Positions 10,512 to 18,479 of a stretch of DNA of 64,000 nucleotides are shown piece by piece. Origin of the DNA: Micrococcus endophyticus. GTDB taxonomy: Bacteria; Actinomycetota; Actinomycetes; Actinomycetales; Micrococcaceae. The DNA is taken from contig NZ_JACHMW010000001.1 in NCBI RefSeq assembly GCF_014205115.1, positions 1,984,001-2,048,000 on the forward strand. Reading direction: 5' to 3'. A program made the position numbers and the translations under genes. The notes beneath the pieces were generated by a model that did not search any database, was not told the origin of the DNA, and was given only the letters and a program-made list of their open reading frames with translations. Positions within the stretch are counted from its first letter, which is position 1. Each line of letters starts with the position of its first letter.

Positions 10512-11408
10512 ATGCGCGCCGAACAGGTCACCGATCCCATCGCCTATCACGGCGAGGGCCCCGTCTGGGCCGAGCACTGGGGCACCGCCGCGTCCGGCCT
10601 GGCCGCCGGCGGGGGCCTGCGCTGGGTGGACATGCTCGCCGGGGACGTGCTGTCCCTGCGCGCGGACGGTGCCGTGGAACGCACCCACGTGGGCGACGTG
10701 GCCGCCGTCGTGCGTCCCCGCGCCGGCGGCGGCGCCGTGCTCGCCGTGGAGCGCGGCTTCGCGCTGATGAGCCCCGAGGGCGAGCTCACCACGCTGCCCG
10801 AGCTGTGGGGCCCCGAGGCCGGGCTGCGCATGAACGAGGGCGGCTGCGACCCGGACGGCCGCTTCCACGCCGGCTCCATGGCGTACGCGAAGACGCCGGG
10901 CGCGGCGAGCCTGCACCGCCTCTCCCCCGGGCCGGACGGCGGCGCCGGCGAGGTGGACGTGGTGCTCACCGGCGCGACGACGTCCAACGGCCTGGAGTGG
11001 TCCCCGGGCGGGTCGCTGGCGTACTACAACGACACCCCGACGCGGCAGGTCGCAGTGTTCGACTACTCCCGCGAGGAGGGGCTGACCAACCGGCGCGTGC
11101 TCGTGGACGTGCTGGACGGCGAGGGCAAGCCCGACGGGCTGACCGTGGACGCCGAGGGCGGCATCTGGGTGGCCGTGATCAGCCACGGGCAGATCCACCG
11201 CTACACGCCCGAGGGGACGCTGGACGAGGTGGTGGAGGTGCCCGTGCAGAAGACCACCGCGTGCACCTTCGGCGGCGAGGCTCTGGGCACCCTCTACATC
11301 ACGACGTCCTGGGAGAACATGGAGCGCGGCGAGGATCCGCTGGCCGGCGCGCTCTTCGCGGTGCGCCCGGGCGTGACGGGCCTGCCGGCCCGCCCCTTCG
11401 CCGGCTGA
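10512..11408 (+). CDS. SMP-30/gluconolactonase-type beta-propeller hydrolase
   Basis: 298 residues of the SMP-30/gluconolactonase/LRE fold. Motifs of the metal site and propeller are visible: YHGEGPVW near the N-terminus (metal Glu), RMNEGGCDPDGRFHAGSMAY, SNGLEWSPGG (Asn/Asp metal ligands), YYNDT and VDAEGGIWVAV. Such enzymes hydrolyse sugar lactones with a divalent metal. A ribosome site (AGGAG) precedes the ATG at 10512. No signal peptide is seen, so it is cytoplasmic although it follows a secreted lipase. The specific lactone cannot be told. Confidence 0.9.
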   Translation: MRAEQVTDPIAYHGEGPVWAEHWGTAASGLAAGGGLRWVDMLAGDVLSLRADGAVERTHVGDVAAVVRPRAGGGAVLAVERGFALMSPEGELTTLPELWGPEAGLRMNEGGCDPDGRFHAGSMAYAKTPGAASLHRLSPGPDGGAGEVDVVLTGATTSNGLEWSPGGSLAYYNDTPTRQVAVFDYSREEGLTNRRVLVDVLDGEGKPDGLTVDAEGGIWVAVISHGQIHRYTPEGTLDEVVEVPVQKTTACTFGGEALGTLYITTSWENMERGEDPLAGALFAVRPGVTGLPARPFAG

Positions 11409-11428
11409 GCCTTCCCCGCCGCCCCCGC

Positions 11429-11547
11429 TTTCGTGCGGGAAACGGGAACCTTCCGGGCGTTTTCGTGTGGGAAACGGGAGCCTCCCCGGTACTTTCGTGC
11501 GGGAAACGGGAGCCTTCCGGGCGTTTTCGTGTGGGAAACGGGAAGCA
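11429..11547. repeat. Family A repeat array, four units at exact 32-bp period
   Basis: Four copies of the core TTTCGTGCGGGAAACGGGAG-type sequence start at 11429, 11461, 11493 and 11525. Units 1 and 3 are almost identical over 32 bp; units 2 and 4 share a GTGTGG variant. It lies between the convergent SMP-30 and TrmH-like genes. There are no spacers between unrelated sequences, so it is not a CRISPR array. Confidence 0.9.
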
Positions 11548-11586
11548 TCCCCGTCGCACCCAGGTGGCCCGCGCCGTCGTCGTTCC

Positions 11587-12273
11587 TCAGGACGACGACG
11601 TCGGCGCGCCCCCGTGCTGCCGCACCCAGGCGTGCATCGCGATCCCGGCGGCCACCCCGGCGTTGATCGAGCGCGTGGACCCGTACTGCGCGATCGACAG
11701 CACCGCCGCGCTCGCCGCCCGCACCTCCTCGGACAGCCCCGGCCCCTCCTGGCCGAACACCAGCACGCACTCCCGCGGGAGCTCGAACGACTCGAGCGGC
11801 ACGGACTCGGGGAACAGGTCCACGCCGAGCACGGGCAGCCCCTCGGCCGCGGCCCAGGCCGTGAACTCCTCCACCGTGGCGTGGTGCCGCACGTGCAGGT
11901 ACCGGTCCGTGACCATGGCGCCGCGGCGGTTCCAGCGCCGCCGCCCGATCACGTGCACGCCCGCCGCATTGAAGGCATTGGCGGTGCGCACCACGGTGCC
12001 GATGTTCAGGTCGTGCTGCCAGTTCTCGATGGCCACGTGGAAGGGGTGCCGCCGCGCGTCGAGGTCCGCGACGATCGCCTCGAGCGTCCAGTACCGGTAC
12101 CCGTCGACGACGTTGCGCCGGTCGCCGTCGCGCAGCAACTCTGGGTCGTAGCGCGGGTCCTCGGGCCAGGGCCCCTCCCACGGGCCGACGCCGACCTCCC
12201 GCTCCTCCCGGCCCTCCCGCTCCTCCCGCTTTTCCCGCGTTTCGGGTGAGTTCTCGGAAGTCCCGGGCCCCAC
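11587..12273 (-). CDS. TrmH/SpoU-family RNA 2'-O-methyltransferase
   Basis: About 228 residues with the SPOUT signature blocks: AIENWQHDLNIGTVVRTANAF (motif 1 region), ECVLVFGQEGPGLS (motif 2) and QYGSTRSINAGVAAGIAMHAW (motif 3), the knotted SAM-binding C-terminus. It transfers a methyl group from SAM to a ribose 2'-OH in tRNA or rRNA; the exact target is unknown. The start is uncertain: GTG 12273 and TTG 12285 are the only plausible in-frame starts, and both lie inside a family B repeat (12239-12298). The first ~28 residues (EKREEREGREERE) look repeat-derived and unlike the conserved core, which begins near VGPWEGPWPEDPRYDPELL. Confidence 0.85.
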   Translation of the reverse strand: MGPGTSENSPETREKREEREGREEREVGVGPWEGPWPEDPRYDPELLRDGDRRNVVDGYRYWTLEAIVADLDARRHPFHVAIENWQHDLNIGTVVRTANAFNAAGVHVIGRRRWNRRGAMVTDRYLHVRHHATVEEFTAWAAAEGLPVLGVDLFPESVPLESFELPRECVLVFGQEGPGLSEEVRAASAAVLSIAQYGSTRSINAGVAAGIAMHAWVRQHGGAPTSSS

Positions 12274-12298
12274 GACCCCCGACAAGTCGCCCGAATCT
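12239..12298. repeat. Family B hairpin repeat overlapping start of TrmH-like gene
   Basis: Degenerate copy of the TTCGGGTGAGTTGTCGG inverted repeat also found at 42664 and 42781; here the two arms differ at about three positions. It covers both candidate start codons of the methyltransferase gene. Confidence 0.7.
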
Positions 12299-12329
12299 CC
12301 AGGGAGGGGGTGGGTGGGCTGGGGCGTGC

Positions 12330-12695
12330 TCAGCGTGCGCCCTCGCGGTCGACGGCGGCCCACGCGGCCCCGGCGGACACCGCGGCCACGGACAGCACGG
12401 CCGGCCACGCGCCGATCTTCTTGGCGAGTGGGTGGGAGGCCCCGAAGCCGCCCAGGTACAGCGCCGTGAGGCCTCCGGCAACGGCGGGGCCGCGCTTGGC
12501 CAGCCACGTGCGGCCGGCGTAGGCGCCGGCGGCCGCCAGCACCACGCCGCCGAGCGGCCGGATGCCGGTCTCGCGGGCGGTGAGGTAGCCGCCGATCAGG
12601 CCGAACGCGGCGATCGGGGCGGTGGTCACGGCGTGGGCGGGGAGCAGGGTCCTGCCGTCGCGGACGACGGGGGCGGCGTGGCGCGGAGAGTTCAT
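12330..12695 (-). CDS. Small integral membrane protein, unknown
   Basis: 121 residues with three to four hydrophobic segments (about residues 23-42, 49-63, 71-84 and 97-113) rich in Ala/Gly. The start is supported by a -10 hexamer 6 nt before the ATG. No family is recognised. It lies divergent from corA and upstream of the TrmH-like gene on the same strand; a 56-bp gap that contains the family B repeat separates the two. Confidence 0.7.
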   Translation of the reverse strand: MNSPRHAAPVVRDGRTLLPAHAVTTAPIAAFGLIGGYLTARETGIRPLGGVVLAAAGAYAGRTWLAKRGPAVAGGLTALYLGGFGASHPLAKKIGAWPAVLSVAAVSAGAAWAAVDREGAR

Positions 12696-12701
12696 GCCGC
12701 C

Positions 12702-12707
12702 ACGGTA
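12702..12707 (-). promoter_or_regulatory. -10 element of gene at 12695 (leaderless)
   Basis: TACCGT on the minus strand, 6 nt before the ATG. Confidence 0.5.
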
Positions 12708-12784
12708 GCGCGGCGCCCCGGGCCCCGTCCGTGACCCGACGACGGCACGCGAACCGGGGTGCCGCCGTCGGGAAGAATGGGCGG

Positions 12785-13873
12785 GTGACGATGATCGACA
12801 ACGCCGTGTACGTGGACGGCCGCCGGGTCCACGCCCCCTCCACCCTGGAGGACACGTGGCAGGCCGCGGAGGCGTCGGGCGGCATGGCCTGGCTGGGGCT
12901 CTACCGGCCGGACACCGACGAGCTGCGCGCCGTCGCCGACGAGCTGCACCTGCACCCGCTGGCCGTGGAGGACGCCCTCGAGGGCGGCGAGCGGGCCAAG
13001 CTGGACCGGTACGGCGAGGACTGGTTCATGGTGCTGCACCCGGCGCGCTACGTGGACAGCACGGAGACCGTGGAGTTCGGGGAGATCGGCATCTTCACGG
13101 GCGATCGCTACGTGGTCACCGTGCGCCACGCCGAGGAGCCGGACCTGGCCGCCGTGCGGCGCGCGCTGGAGACGGAGGGCCGCGAGCGCCTGGCCCTCGG
13201 ACCGTGGCAGGTGACGTTCGAGATCCTGGACAAGGTGGTGGACGACTACGTGCCCGTGGCCGACGGGCTGGAGCAGGACATCGAGGAGATCGAGGACCAG
13301 ATCTTCTCCGGGGCCGGCCACGTCTCCCGCCGGATCTACGAGCTCTCCCGCGAGGTGCTGCACTTCCAGCACGCCATCCGCGCCCTGCCGGTGATCGTGG
13401 AGCAGCTGCAGGAGGGCGCCCGCGCACGCCTGCGCGAGGAGGAGCACCGCCGGGAGGTCGGCGCCCCGCGGACCGGGGACGTGCACGAGTGGGACCAGGA
13501 CGAGCTCAGCGAGGAGGGCGCGTTCGAGGTCGAGAACCTGCGTCGGCTGCGCGACGTCCACGACCACGCCGTGCAGATCAACGAGCGCGTGACGGCCATG
13601 CGGCAGATGCTCGCGAACGCCCTGGAGCTGGACTCCACGCTCGCGTCCAAGCGGCTGGCGGAGCAGTCGATCGAGCAGAACGAGCAGGTCAAGCGGATCT
13701 CGTCCTGGGCGGCGATCATCTTCGCGCCGCAGCTGGTGGGCTCGATCTACGGCATGAACTTCACGCACATGCCGGAGCTGCACTGGGTGTGGGGCTACCC
13801 GTTCGCGCTGGCGCTGATGCTGTCCGTGGGCGTGGTGCTGTTCGTGCTGTTCAAGCGCAACGACTGGCTGTAG
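12785..13873 (+). CDS. corA: CorA-family magnesium/cobalt channel
   Basis: 362 residues. A large N-terminal cytoplasmic alpha/beta and helical domain leads to two C-terminal transmembrane helices. The family signature GMNF (in YGMNFTHMPELHWVWGYP) ends the first helix and forms the selectivity loop; the protein ends KRNDWL with the usual basic C-terminus. It forms pentamers that admit Mg2+ and sometimes Co2+ or Ni2+. The start is taken at GTG 12785 (VTMIDNAV); ATG 12791 is an equally possible choice. The AAGAAT six bases upstream could act as a -10. Confidence 0.93.
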   Translation: MTMIDNAVYVDGRRVHAPSTLEDTWQAAEASGGMAWLGLYRPDTDELRAVADELHLHPLAVEDALEGGERAKLDRYGEDWFMVLHPARYVDSTETVEFGEIGIFTGDRYVVTVRHAEEPDLAAVRRALETEGRERLALGPWQVTFEILDKVVDDYVPVADGLEQDIEEIEDQIFSGAGHVSRRIYELSREVLHFQHAIRALPVIVEQLQEGARARLREEEHRREVGAPRTGDVHEWDQDELSEEGAFEVENLRRLRDVHDHAVQINERVTAMRQMLANALELDSTLASKRLAEQSIEQNEQVKRISSWAAIIFAPQLVGSIYGMNFTHMPELHWVWGYPFALALMLSVGVVLFVLFKRNDWL

Positions 13874-13886
13874 GCCCGCCCGGACC

Positions 13887-14474
13887 TCAGTCCAGCCCGA
13901 GCTCGTCCTTGCCGAACGCGTACAGGTAGGGCACGCCGGCCTCCTCGGCCACGCGCTCGGCGGCGCCGGTGGCGCGGTCCACGATCACGGCCACGGCCTG
14001 CACGCGCCCGCCGGCCCTGCGCACGCCCTCCACGGCGGTCAGTGCGGAGCCGCCGGTGGTGGAGGTGTCCTCCAGCACGACGACGTCGCGCCCGTCCACG
14101 CCGGGGCCCTCGACCTGGCGGCCCATCCCGTAGGACTTCTGGGCCTTGCGCACCACGAAGGCGTCCAGGGCGCGGCCCTGCGCGCCGGCCTGGTGCATCA
14201 TCGCGGTGGCGACGGGGTCGGCGCCCATGGTGAGGCCGCCCATGGTCTCGAACTGCACGCCGTTGTCCTCGAGCAGGCGCAGCATGACGCGGCCGATCAG
14301 CGGGGCCGCCTCGTGGTGCAGCGTCACCCGGCGCAGGTCCACGTAGTAGTCGGCCTCCTTGCCGGAGGAGAGGGTCACCCGGCCGTGCACCACGGCGAGC
14401 TCCTTGATGAGCTCCTTGAGGCGCTCGCGGTCCTGCTCGGGCGTGGGGGCGGCGGTGGCGGTCGGCGCGGTCAT
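13887..14474 (-). CDS. pyrE: Orotate phosphoribosyltransferase
   Basis: Converts orotate and PRPP to OMP in pyrimidine synthesis. 195 residues. The PRPP-binding motif is VVVLEDTSTTGGSALTAVE (residues ~126-144); SSGKEADYYVDLR near residue 33 and GGLTMGADPVATAM are family blocks. The ATG at 14474 is chosen over 14483 and 14504 because a TAGCAT -10 lies 7 nt before it and overlaps the alternatives. The gene is isolated from other pyr genes and is divergent from the MarR-like gene across 68 bp. Confidence 0.95.
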   Translation of the reverse strand: MTAPTATAAPTPEQDRERLKELIKELAVVHGRVTLSSGKEADYYVDLRRVTLHHEAAPLIGRVMLRLLEDNGVQFETMGGLTMGADPVATAMMHQAGAQGRALDAFVVRKAQKSYGMGRQVEGPGVDGRDVVVLEDTSTTGGSALTAVEGVRRAGGRVQAVAVIVDRATGAAERVAEEAGVPYLYAFGKDELGLD

Positions 14475-14481
14475 GGGCCCC

Positions 14482-14487
14482 ATGCTA
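14482..14487 (-). promoter_or_regulatory. -10 element of pyrE (leaderless)
   Basis: TAGCAT on the minus strand, 7 nt before the ATG at 14474. It decides between three in-frame ATGs. Confidence 0.55.
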
Positions 14488-14530
14488 GTGCGGTCCGCGC
14501 CCACCCCTGCCGTTGTCGCGCGTGCGTGGC

Positions 14531-14536
14531 TAGGCT
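14531..14536 (+). promoter_or_regulatory. -10 element of MarR-like gene (leaderless)
   Basis: TAGGCT, 6 nt before the ATG at 14543; back-to-back with the pyrE -10. Confidence 0.6.
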
Positions 14537-14542
14537 CGGTCC

Positions 14543-14986
14543 ATGAGCGAGATCCCGCACGACGACGCCGTCCAGCACCCCTCCGGCCTGCCCCTGGCGC
14601 ACTGGCTCACCCTCACCGAGGGCCTGCTCGCCGCCCGGGTGGCCGAGAGCCTCGAGGAGCACGGCCTGACCCGCTCGCAGTGGCAGCTGCTGAACACCCT
14701 CACGGTGGCCCCGCAGTCGGGCGCCGAGCTGGAGGCCGGGTTCGAGGAGGAGCACCGCGCGGCGGTGGCCGGGCAGGTCGCGGAGCTCATCGAGTCCCGG
14801 TGGGTCACGGTGGAGGGCGACCTCTACACGCTCACCCCCACCGGCCGCACCGCCGGCGCGCGCGTGGGCGAGGCGGTCGAGGCGCTGCGGGCCGAGGCGA
14901 CGGCGGACGTCCCGCGGGATCAGATCGACGACGCCGTGCGCGTCCTGCGCCGCATCGCCCGCAACCTGGGGCACCCCGACGCCTGA
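14543..14986 (+). CDS. MarR-like winged-helix protein
   Basis: 147 residues with the MarR-type layout: N-terminal dimerisation helix (LAHWLTLTEGLLAARVAESLEEHGLTRSQWQLLNTL), a central winged helix-turn-helix (residues ~50-95, ending SRWVTVEGDLYTLTPTGRTAG) and a C-terminal helix. The recognition helix region is acidic (EAGFEEEHRAAVAGQ) rather than basic, so DNA binding is not certain. It may control itself or the divergent pyrE, with which it shares a 68-bp intergenic region. Confidence 0.65.
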   Translation: MSEIPHDDAVQHPSGLPLAHWLTLTEGLLAARVAESLEEHGLTRSQWQLLNTLTVAPQSGAELEAGFEEEHRAAVAGQVAELIESRWVTVEGDLYTLTPTGRTAGARVGEAVEALRAEATADVPRDQIDDAVRVLRRIARNLGHPDA

Positions 14987-15031
14987 GCCGGCGTCGTGCC
15001 CCGCGTCTGTTCCGGCGTCCGCGGCGGCCCC

Positions 15032-15037
15032 TAGGCT
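15032..15037 (+). promoter_or_regulatory. -10 element of nadE (leaderless)
   Basis: TAGGCT, 7 nt before the ATG at 15045. Confidence 0.6.
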
Positions 15038-15044
15038 GGCCCGC

Positions 15045-15944
15045 ATGCGTGAACTCCAGCAGCAGATCATCGCCGAGCAGGGCGTCCGGCCGCAGATCGA
15101 CCCCGCCCAGGAGATCGAGCGGCGGGTCGAGTTCCTCGTGGACTACCTCGAGGCCACCGGGGCGGCCGGGTTCGTCCTGGGCATCTCCGGCGGCGTGGAC
15201 TCCACGGTGGGCGGCCGGCTGGCCCAGCTCGCCGTCGAGCGCCGCCGCGCCCGTCTCGGGGCGCCCGACGCCGTCGCGCTCGGCGGTCCGGAGGCCCCCC
15301 GCGGGGCCCCCGCCGCGGACGAGGCCCCGTCCCCGCAACGCCCGCAGTTCACGGCCGTGCGCCTGCCGTACCGGCAGCAGAAGGACGAGGCCGACGCGCG
15401 GGCGGCCATGGACTTCGTGGACGCGGACCGGGAGGTCACCCTGGACATCGCGGCGGGCGTGGAGGGCATCGCGAGCGCGTTCGCCGAGGCGACCGGCGAG
15501 GAGATCGCGGACTTCGACAAGGGCAACGTCAAGGCGCGCATGCGCATGGTGGCGCAGTACGCGCTGGCCGGGGCGAACCGTCAGCTGGTGATCGGCACGG
15601 ACCACGCCGCCGAGGCGGTCACGGGCTTCTACACGAAGTTCGGCGACGGCGGCGCGGACGTCCTGCCGCTGTCCGGACTGAACAAGCGCCAGGTGCGGGC
15701 GCTGGGCCGCGAGCTCGGCGCCCCCGAGCACCTGTGGAACAAGGTGCCCACCGCGGACCTGCTGGACGGGAACCCCGGCCGCACGGACGAGGACGAGCTC
15801 GGCATGACCTACGAGCACATCGACGACTACCTCGAGGGCGGGGACATCCCCGAGGAGGCCGCGGAGAAGCTCGAGGGCATCTGGCTGCGCAGCCGGCACA
15901 AGCGGACCATGCCGGTGACGGTCCACGACGACTGGTGGCGCTGA
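15045..15944 (+). CDS. nadE: Ammonia-dependent NAD+ synthetase
   Basis: Last step of NAD synthesis: amidates deamido-NAD with ATP and ammonia. 299 residues, the single-domain form with no glutaminase part. The PP-loop GISGGVDSTVGG is at residues ~46-57; GTDHAAEAVTGFYTKFGDGGADVLPL and NKVPTADLLD are conserved blocks, and the C-terminus carries the usual KRTMPVTVHDDWWR. A ~30-residue Pro/Ala-rich insert (about 80-105) after the P-loop domain is longer than in E. coli NadE. Confidence 0.95.
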   Translation: MRELQQQIIAEQGVRPQIDPAQEIERRVEFLVDYLEATGAAGFVLGISGGVDSTVGGRLAQLAVERRRARLGAPDAVALGGPEAPRGAPAADEAPSPQRPQFTAVRLPYRQQKDEADARAAMDFVDADREVTLDIAAGVEGIASAFAEATGEEIADFDKGNVKARMRMVAQYALAGANRQLVIGTDHAAEAVTGFYTKFGDGGADVLPLSGLNKRQVRALGRELGAPEHLWNKVPTADLLDGNPGRTDEDELGMTYEHIDDYLEGGDIPEEAAEKLEGIWLRSRHKRTMPVTVHDDWWR

Positions 15945-15973
15945 GCCGGGCCTGGCTCGTCCGCCCCCTCCAC

Positions 15974-15979
15974 TAGCCT
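15974..15979 (+). promoter_or_regulatory. -10 element of xthA (leaderless GTG)
   Basis: TAGCCT, 6 nt before the GTG at 15986. Confidence 0.6.
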
Positions 15980-15985
15980 GGACGG

Positions 15986-16813
15986 GTGAAGATCGCCACC
16001 TGGAACGTCAACTCCCTCCGTGCCCGCGCCGACCGCGTCGAGGCCTTCCTCGAGCGCCATGACATCGACGTCCTGGCCATCCAGGAGACCAAGTGCCGGG
16101 ACGAGAACTTCCCGTGGGAGCTCTTCGAGCGCGCCGGCTACGAGGTGGCCCACCACGGCATCTCGCAGTGGAACGGCGTGGCCATCGCCTCGCGCGTGGG
16201 CCTCACGGACGTGCAGCGCGGCTTCCCCGGCCAGCCGCACTTCGGCAAGGGCGGCGTCGACCCGCAGGAGGAGTCCCGCGCGCTCGGCGCCACGGTGGGC
16301 ACCGAGGCGGGCGACGGCGTCGCCCCGGTCCGCCTGTGGAGCCTGTACGTGCCCAACGGGCGCGCCCTGGACAACGAGCACATGCCGTACAAGCTCGAGT
16401 GGCTGCGCGTGCTGCGCGAGCACGCGGCCGCTCGCCTCGCCGAGGACCCGGACACCCGGCTCGCCCTGACCGGCGACTGGAACATCGCTCCGCAGGACGA
16501 GGACGTGTGGGACATCGAGCTGTTCCAGCGCGAGGGCTATACGCACGTCTCCCCGGCCGAGCGCGCGGCGTTCCACGCGTTCGAGGAGACCGGGCTGGTG
16601 GACGTGGTGCGCCCGCGCCACCCCGGCCCCGGCGTGTACACGTACTGGGACTACACGGGCCTGGCCTTCCCCAAGAAGAAGGGCATGCGCATCGACTTCC
16701 AGCTGCACTCCCCCGCCCTCGCACGGACGGTCACGGACGCCTGGATCGACCGTGAGGAGCGCAAGGGCAAGGGCGCCTCGGACCACGCGCCCGTGGTCGT
16801 CGAGCTGGGCTGA
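15986..16813 (+). CDS. xthA: Exodeoxyribonuclease III
   Basis: Mg-dependent AP endonuclease and 3'-5' exonuclease of base-excision repair. 275 residues with the EEP-fold motifs in order: TWNVNSLRAR at the N-terminus, IQETKC with the metal Glu (~36), WSLYVPNGR, LTGDWNIAP (catalytic Asp/Asn ~157-159), TYWDYTG, RIDFQL and the terminal GASDHAPVV with the catalytic His. The GTG start follows from the leaderless promoter and from homology at MKIATWN. Confidence 0.96.
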   Translation: MKIATWNVNSLRARADRVEAFLERHDIDVLAIQETKCRDENFPWELFERAGYEVAHHGISQWNGVAIASRVGLTDVQRGFPGQPHFGKGGVDPQEESRALGATVGTEAGDGVAPVRLWSLYVPNGRALDNEHMPYKLEWLRVLREHAAARLAEDPDTRLALTGDWNIAPQDEDVWDIELFQREGYTHVSPAERAAFHAFEETGLVDVVRPRHPGPGVYTYWDYTGLAFPKKKGMRIDFQLHSPALARTVTDAWIDREERKGKGASDHAPVVVELG

Positions 16814-16821
16814 GCCGGACC

Positions 16822-17787
16822 GTGGTGCACGACGACGGCGCGGACGGCCCGGCGCCCGGGGGCGGCCGGGTGCCGGGCGGCGCCCCGCCCCCGGGGATCG
16901 CGCACGGCACCGCGCATCTGCGCGTCTTCCAGCCGCTGGCCGCGTACCCGGACGCGGTGCAGGCCCGGCTGATCGCCGGCGCGCACCGCACGCGCGCCGA
17001 GGTGGAGGCCGAGGCGGCCGAGCGTGCCCGTCGTCGTCTGGCGCGGCCCGTGACGGACCCGTTCCCCGAGCCCGGCGAGGACGACCTCGTGCGTGTGCTG
17101 CAGGACGAGCAGGGGTCCGCGTTCTACTGCCCGGACGAGTTCGGGCTGCGCGCCGAGATGGCGGCCGCCCAGCTCGAGGAGACCATGCTGCCGCTGGCCT
17201 ACGAGGCCGCCGTCCCCACGGCGGCGCGGGCCATGAACCGCGGCCGCGTGCTCGTGGCGCTCGAGGAGGAGTGGGGGCTCTCCCCCGACCCGGACGCGGA
17301 CCGCGCACATCCGGACGAGGAGGACGGGCCCGGGCGGGACGAGGACGGGCCCTCCGGCCGCCACCGGGTGCAGACGCGCACCGCCACGTGGGGCGTGCCC
17401 CACGGCTGGCTGGCCGTGTTCGACCCGGAGGAGCCGGTGCGCCGGCTCGTGGACGGGGAGCGCACGGCCTACCGACGCGCCCCGGCGCTGGCGGCACTGG
17501 AGCGGGCCGGGCACGCGGCGGCGGCGCTCTCCCGCCACGCCCCGGACGCGGAGCTGATCGCGGAGCTCACGGTGATGGTGGAGTGGCTGGGCGCCTTCCA
17601 CCCGGACTCCCACGTGGAGCTGGACTACGGCGGGCTCACGCGGCACGTGTGGCCGGACGACTCCGTCTTCGACCTGTGGACGCTCATCGACGCCCTGGAG
17701 GAGGGTGACGAGGCGACCGCCGGCGTCGCCCAGGGGCGGCTGAACCGGCGGTGGGCCGCCGTCGGGATGCTGGCCCGGCTGACCTGA
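16822..17787 (+). CDS. Conserved hypothetical protein
   Basis: 321 residues, starting at GTG 16822 (or 16825), 8 nt after the xthA stop. The protein has no membrane segment. It is acidic, with Pro/Gly-rich N-terminus, a helical Glu/Ala/Arg stretch (TRAEVEAEAAERARRRLARP) and a central Asp/Gly linker (~160-180). Its C-terminal part (LTVMVEWLGAFHPDSHVELDYGGLTRHVWPDDSVFDLWTLIDALEEGD) looks well ordered. I do not recognise a family. The close spacing suggests co-transcription with xthA. Confidence 0.65.
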   Translation: MVHDDGADGPAPGGGRVPGGAPPPGIAHGTAHLRVFQPLAAYPDAVQARLIAGAHRTRAEVEAEAAERARRRLARPVTDPFPEPGEDDLVRVLQDEQGSAFYCPDEFGLRAEMAAAQLEETMLPLAYEAAVPTAARAMNRGRVLVALEEEWGLSPDPDADRAHPDEEDGPGRDEDGPSGRHRVQTRTATWGVPHGWLAVFDPEEPVRRLVDGERTAYRRAPALAALERAGHAAAALSRHAPDAELIAELTVMVEWLGAFHPDSHVELDYGGLTRHVWPDDSVFDLWTLIDALEEGDEATAGVAQGRLNRRWAAVGMLARLT

Positions 17788-17796
17788 GCCGGCCGC

Positions 17797-18375
17797 TCAG
17801 CCCTGCGGCATGCGGCCCAGGAAGGGGGCCGGGTCCAGGGCGGGTTTCTTCGAGGCCTCGAGACGGGCCCGGAAGGCTGGGTCCACATCCCCCACGTAGA
17901 GCCAGCCCAGCAGCCGCTCGTGGTCGCCGAGCCCGTGGGCCGCGCGCACGGCGGGGGCGTCCGTGTACAGGCCGGAGCGCCACATCACGCCCCAGCCGGC
18001 CTGCCACAGCGCGAGTTCGAGCAGGTGCGCGGCGCCCGCGGCGGTGGCGTCCTGTTCCCAGCCCGGCACGCCGGGGTGGGGCCGGTGCGAGGCGACGACG
18101 GCGATCAGCAGCTCCGCCCGGAACGGCTTGGGGTTGACCTCGCCCCGCTCCCGCTCGGTGCCGGCCGCCGCGTCGAGGGCCTCGCCGAGGCGACGGCGGT
18201 CCTCACCGCGCAGCAGGATGAGCCGCCAGGGGCGCAGCGCCTTGTGGTCGGCCACGGGGGTGACGGCCGCGAGCAGACCCGCGAGCTCCTTGTCCGTGGG
18301 GGTGGACGGGCCCACCTGGGACACGGAGCGGCGCGAGGCCATGGCCTGCAGGACGGGATCGTCGAAGTGCCTCAT
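17797..18375 (-). CDS. Nitroreductase-family flavoprotein
   Basis: 192 residues of the FMN-binding nitroreductase fold: MASRRSVSQVGPSTPTDKELAGLLAA at the N-terminus (the RRS FMN-phosphate contact), HKALRPWRLILLRGEDRRRLGEAL, a central hydrophobic helix (AAGAAHLLELALWQAGWGVMWRSG) and the terminal LLGWLYVGDVD. Such proteins reduce nitro compounds, quinones or flavins with NAD(P)H. Its substrate is unknown. The upstream CACAAT six bases before the ATG is an imperfect -10. Confidence 0.85.
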   Translation of the reverse strand: MRHFDDPVLQAMASRRSVSQVGPSTPTDKELAGLLAAVTPVADHKALRPWRLILLRGEDRRRLGEALDAAAGTERERGEVNPKPFRAELLIAVVASHRPHPGVPGWEQDATAAGAAHLLELALWQAGWGVMWRSGLYTDAPAVRAAHGLGDHERLLGWLYVGDVDPAFRARLEASKKPALDPAPFLGRMPQG

Positions 18376-18466
18376 CCCGCCATTGTGGCCGACCGCGCCG
18401 GACGCCTGAGGCGCACACCACGCTGCCGACGCCGCCCACGCGGGGTGCGCGCTCCGGCGTCGGGCC

Positions 18467-18472
18467 TAGGCT
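18467..18472 (+). promoter_or_regulatory. -10 element of alpha-glucosidase gene (leaderless)
   Basis: TAGGCT, 7 nt before the ATG at 18480. Confidence 0.6.
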
Positions 18473-18479
18473 GGAACCC

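Noticed and set aside
11429-11547. CRISPR array
   Set aside because: The repeat units are contiguous with no unique spacers of uniform length, and there are no cas genes in the window.
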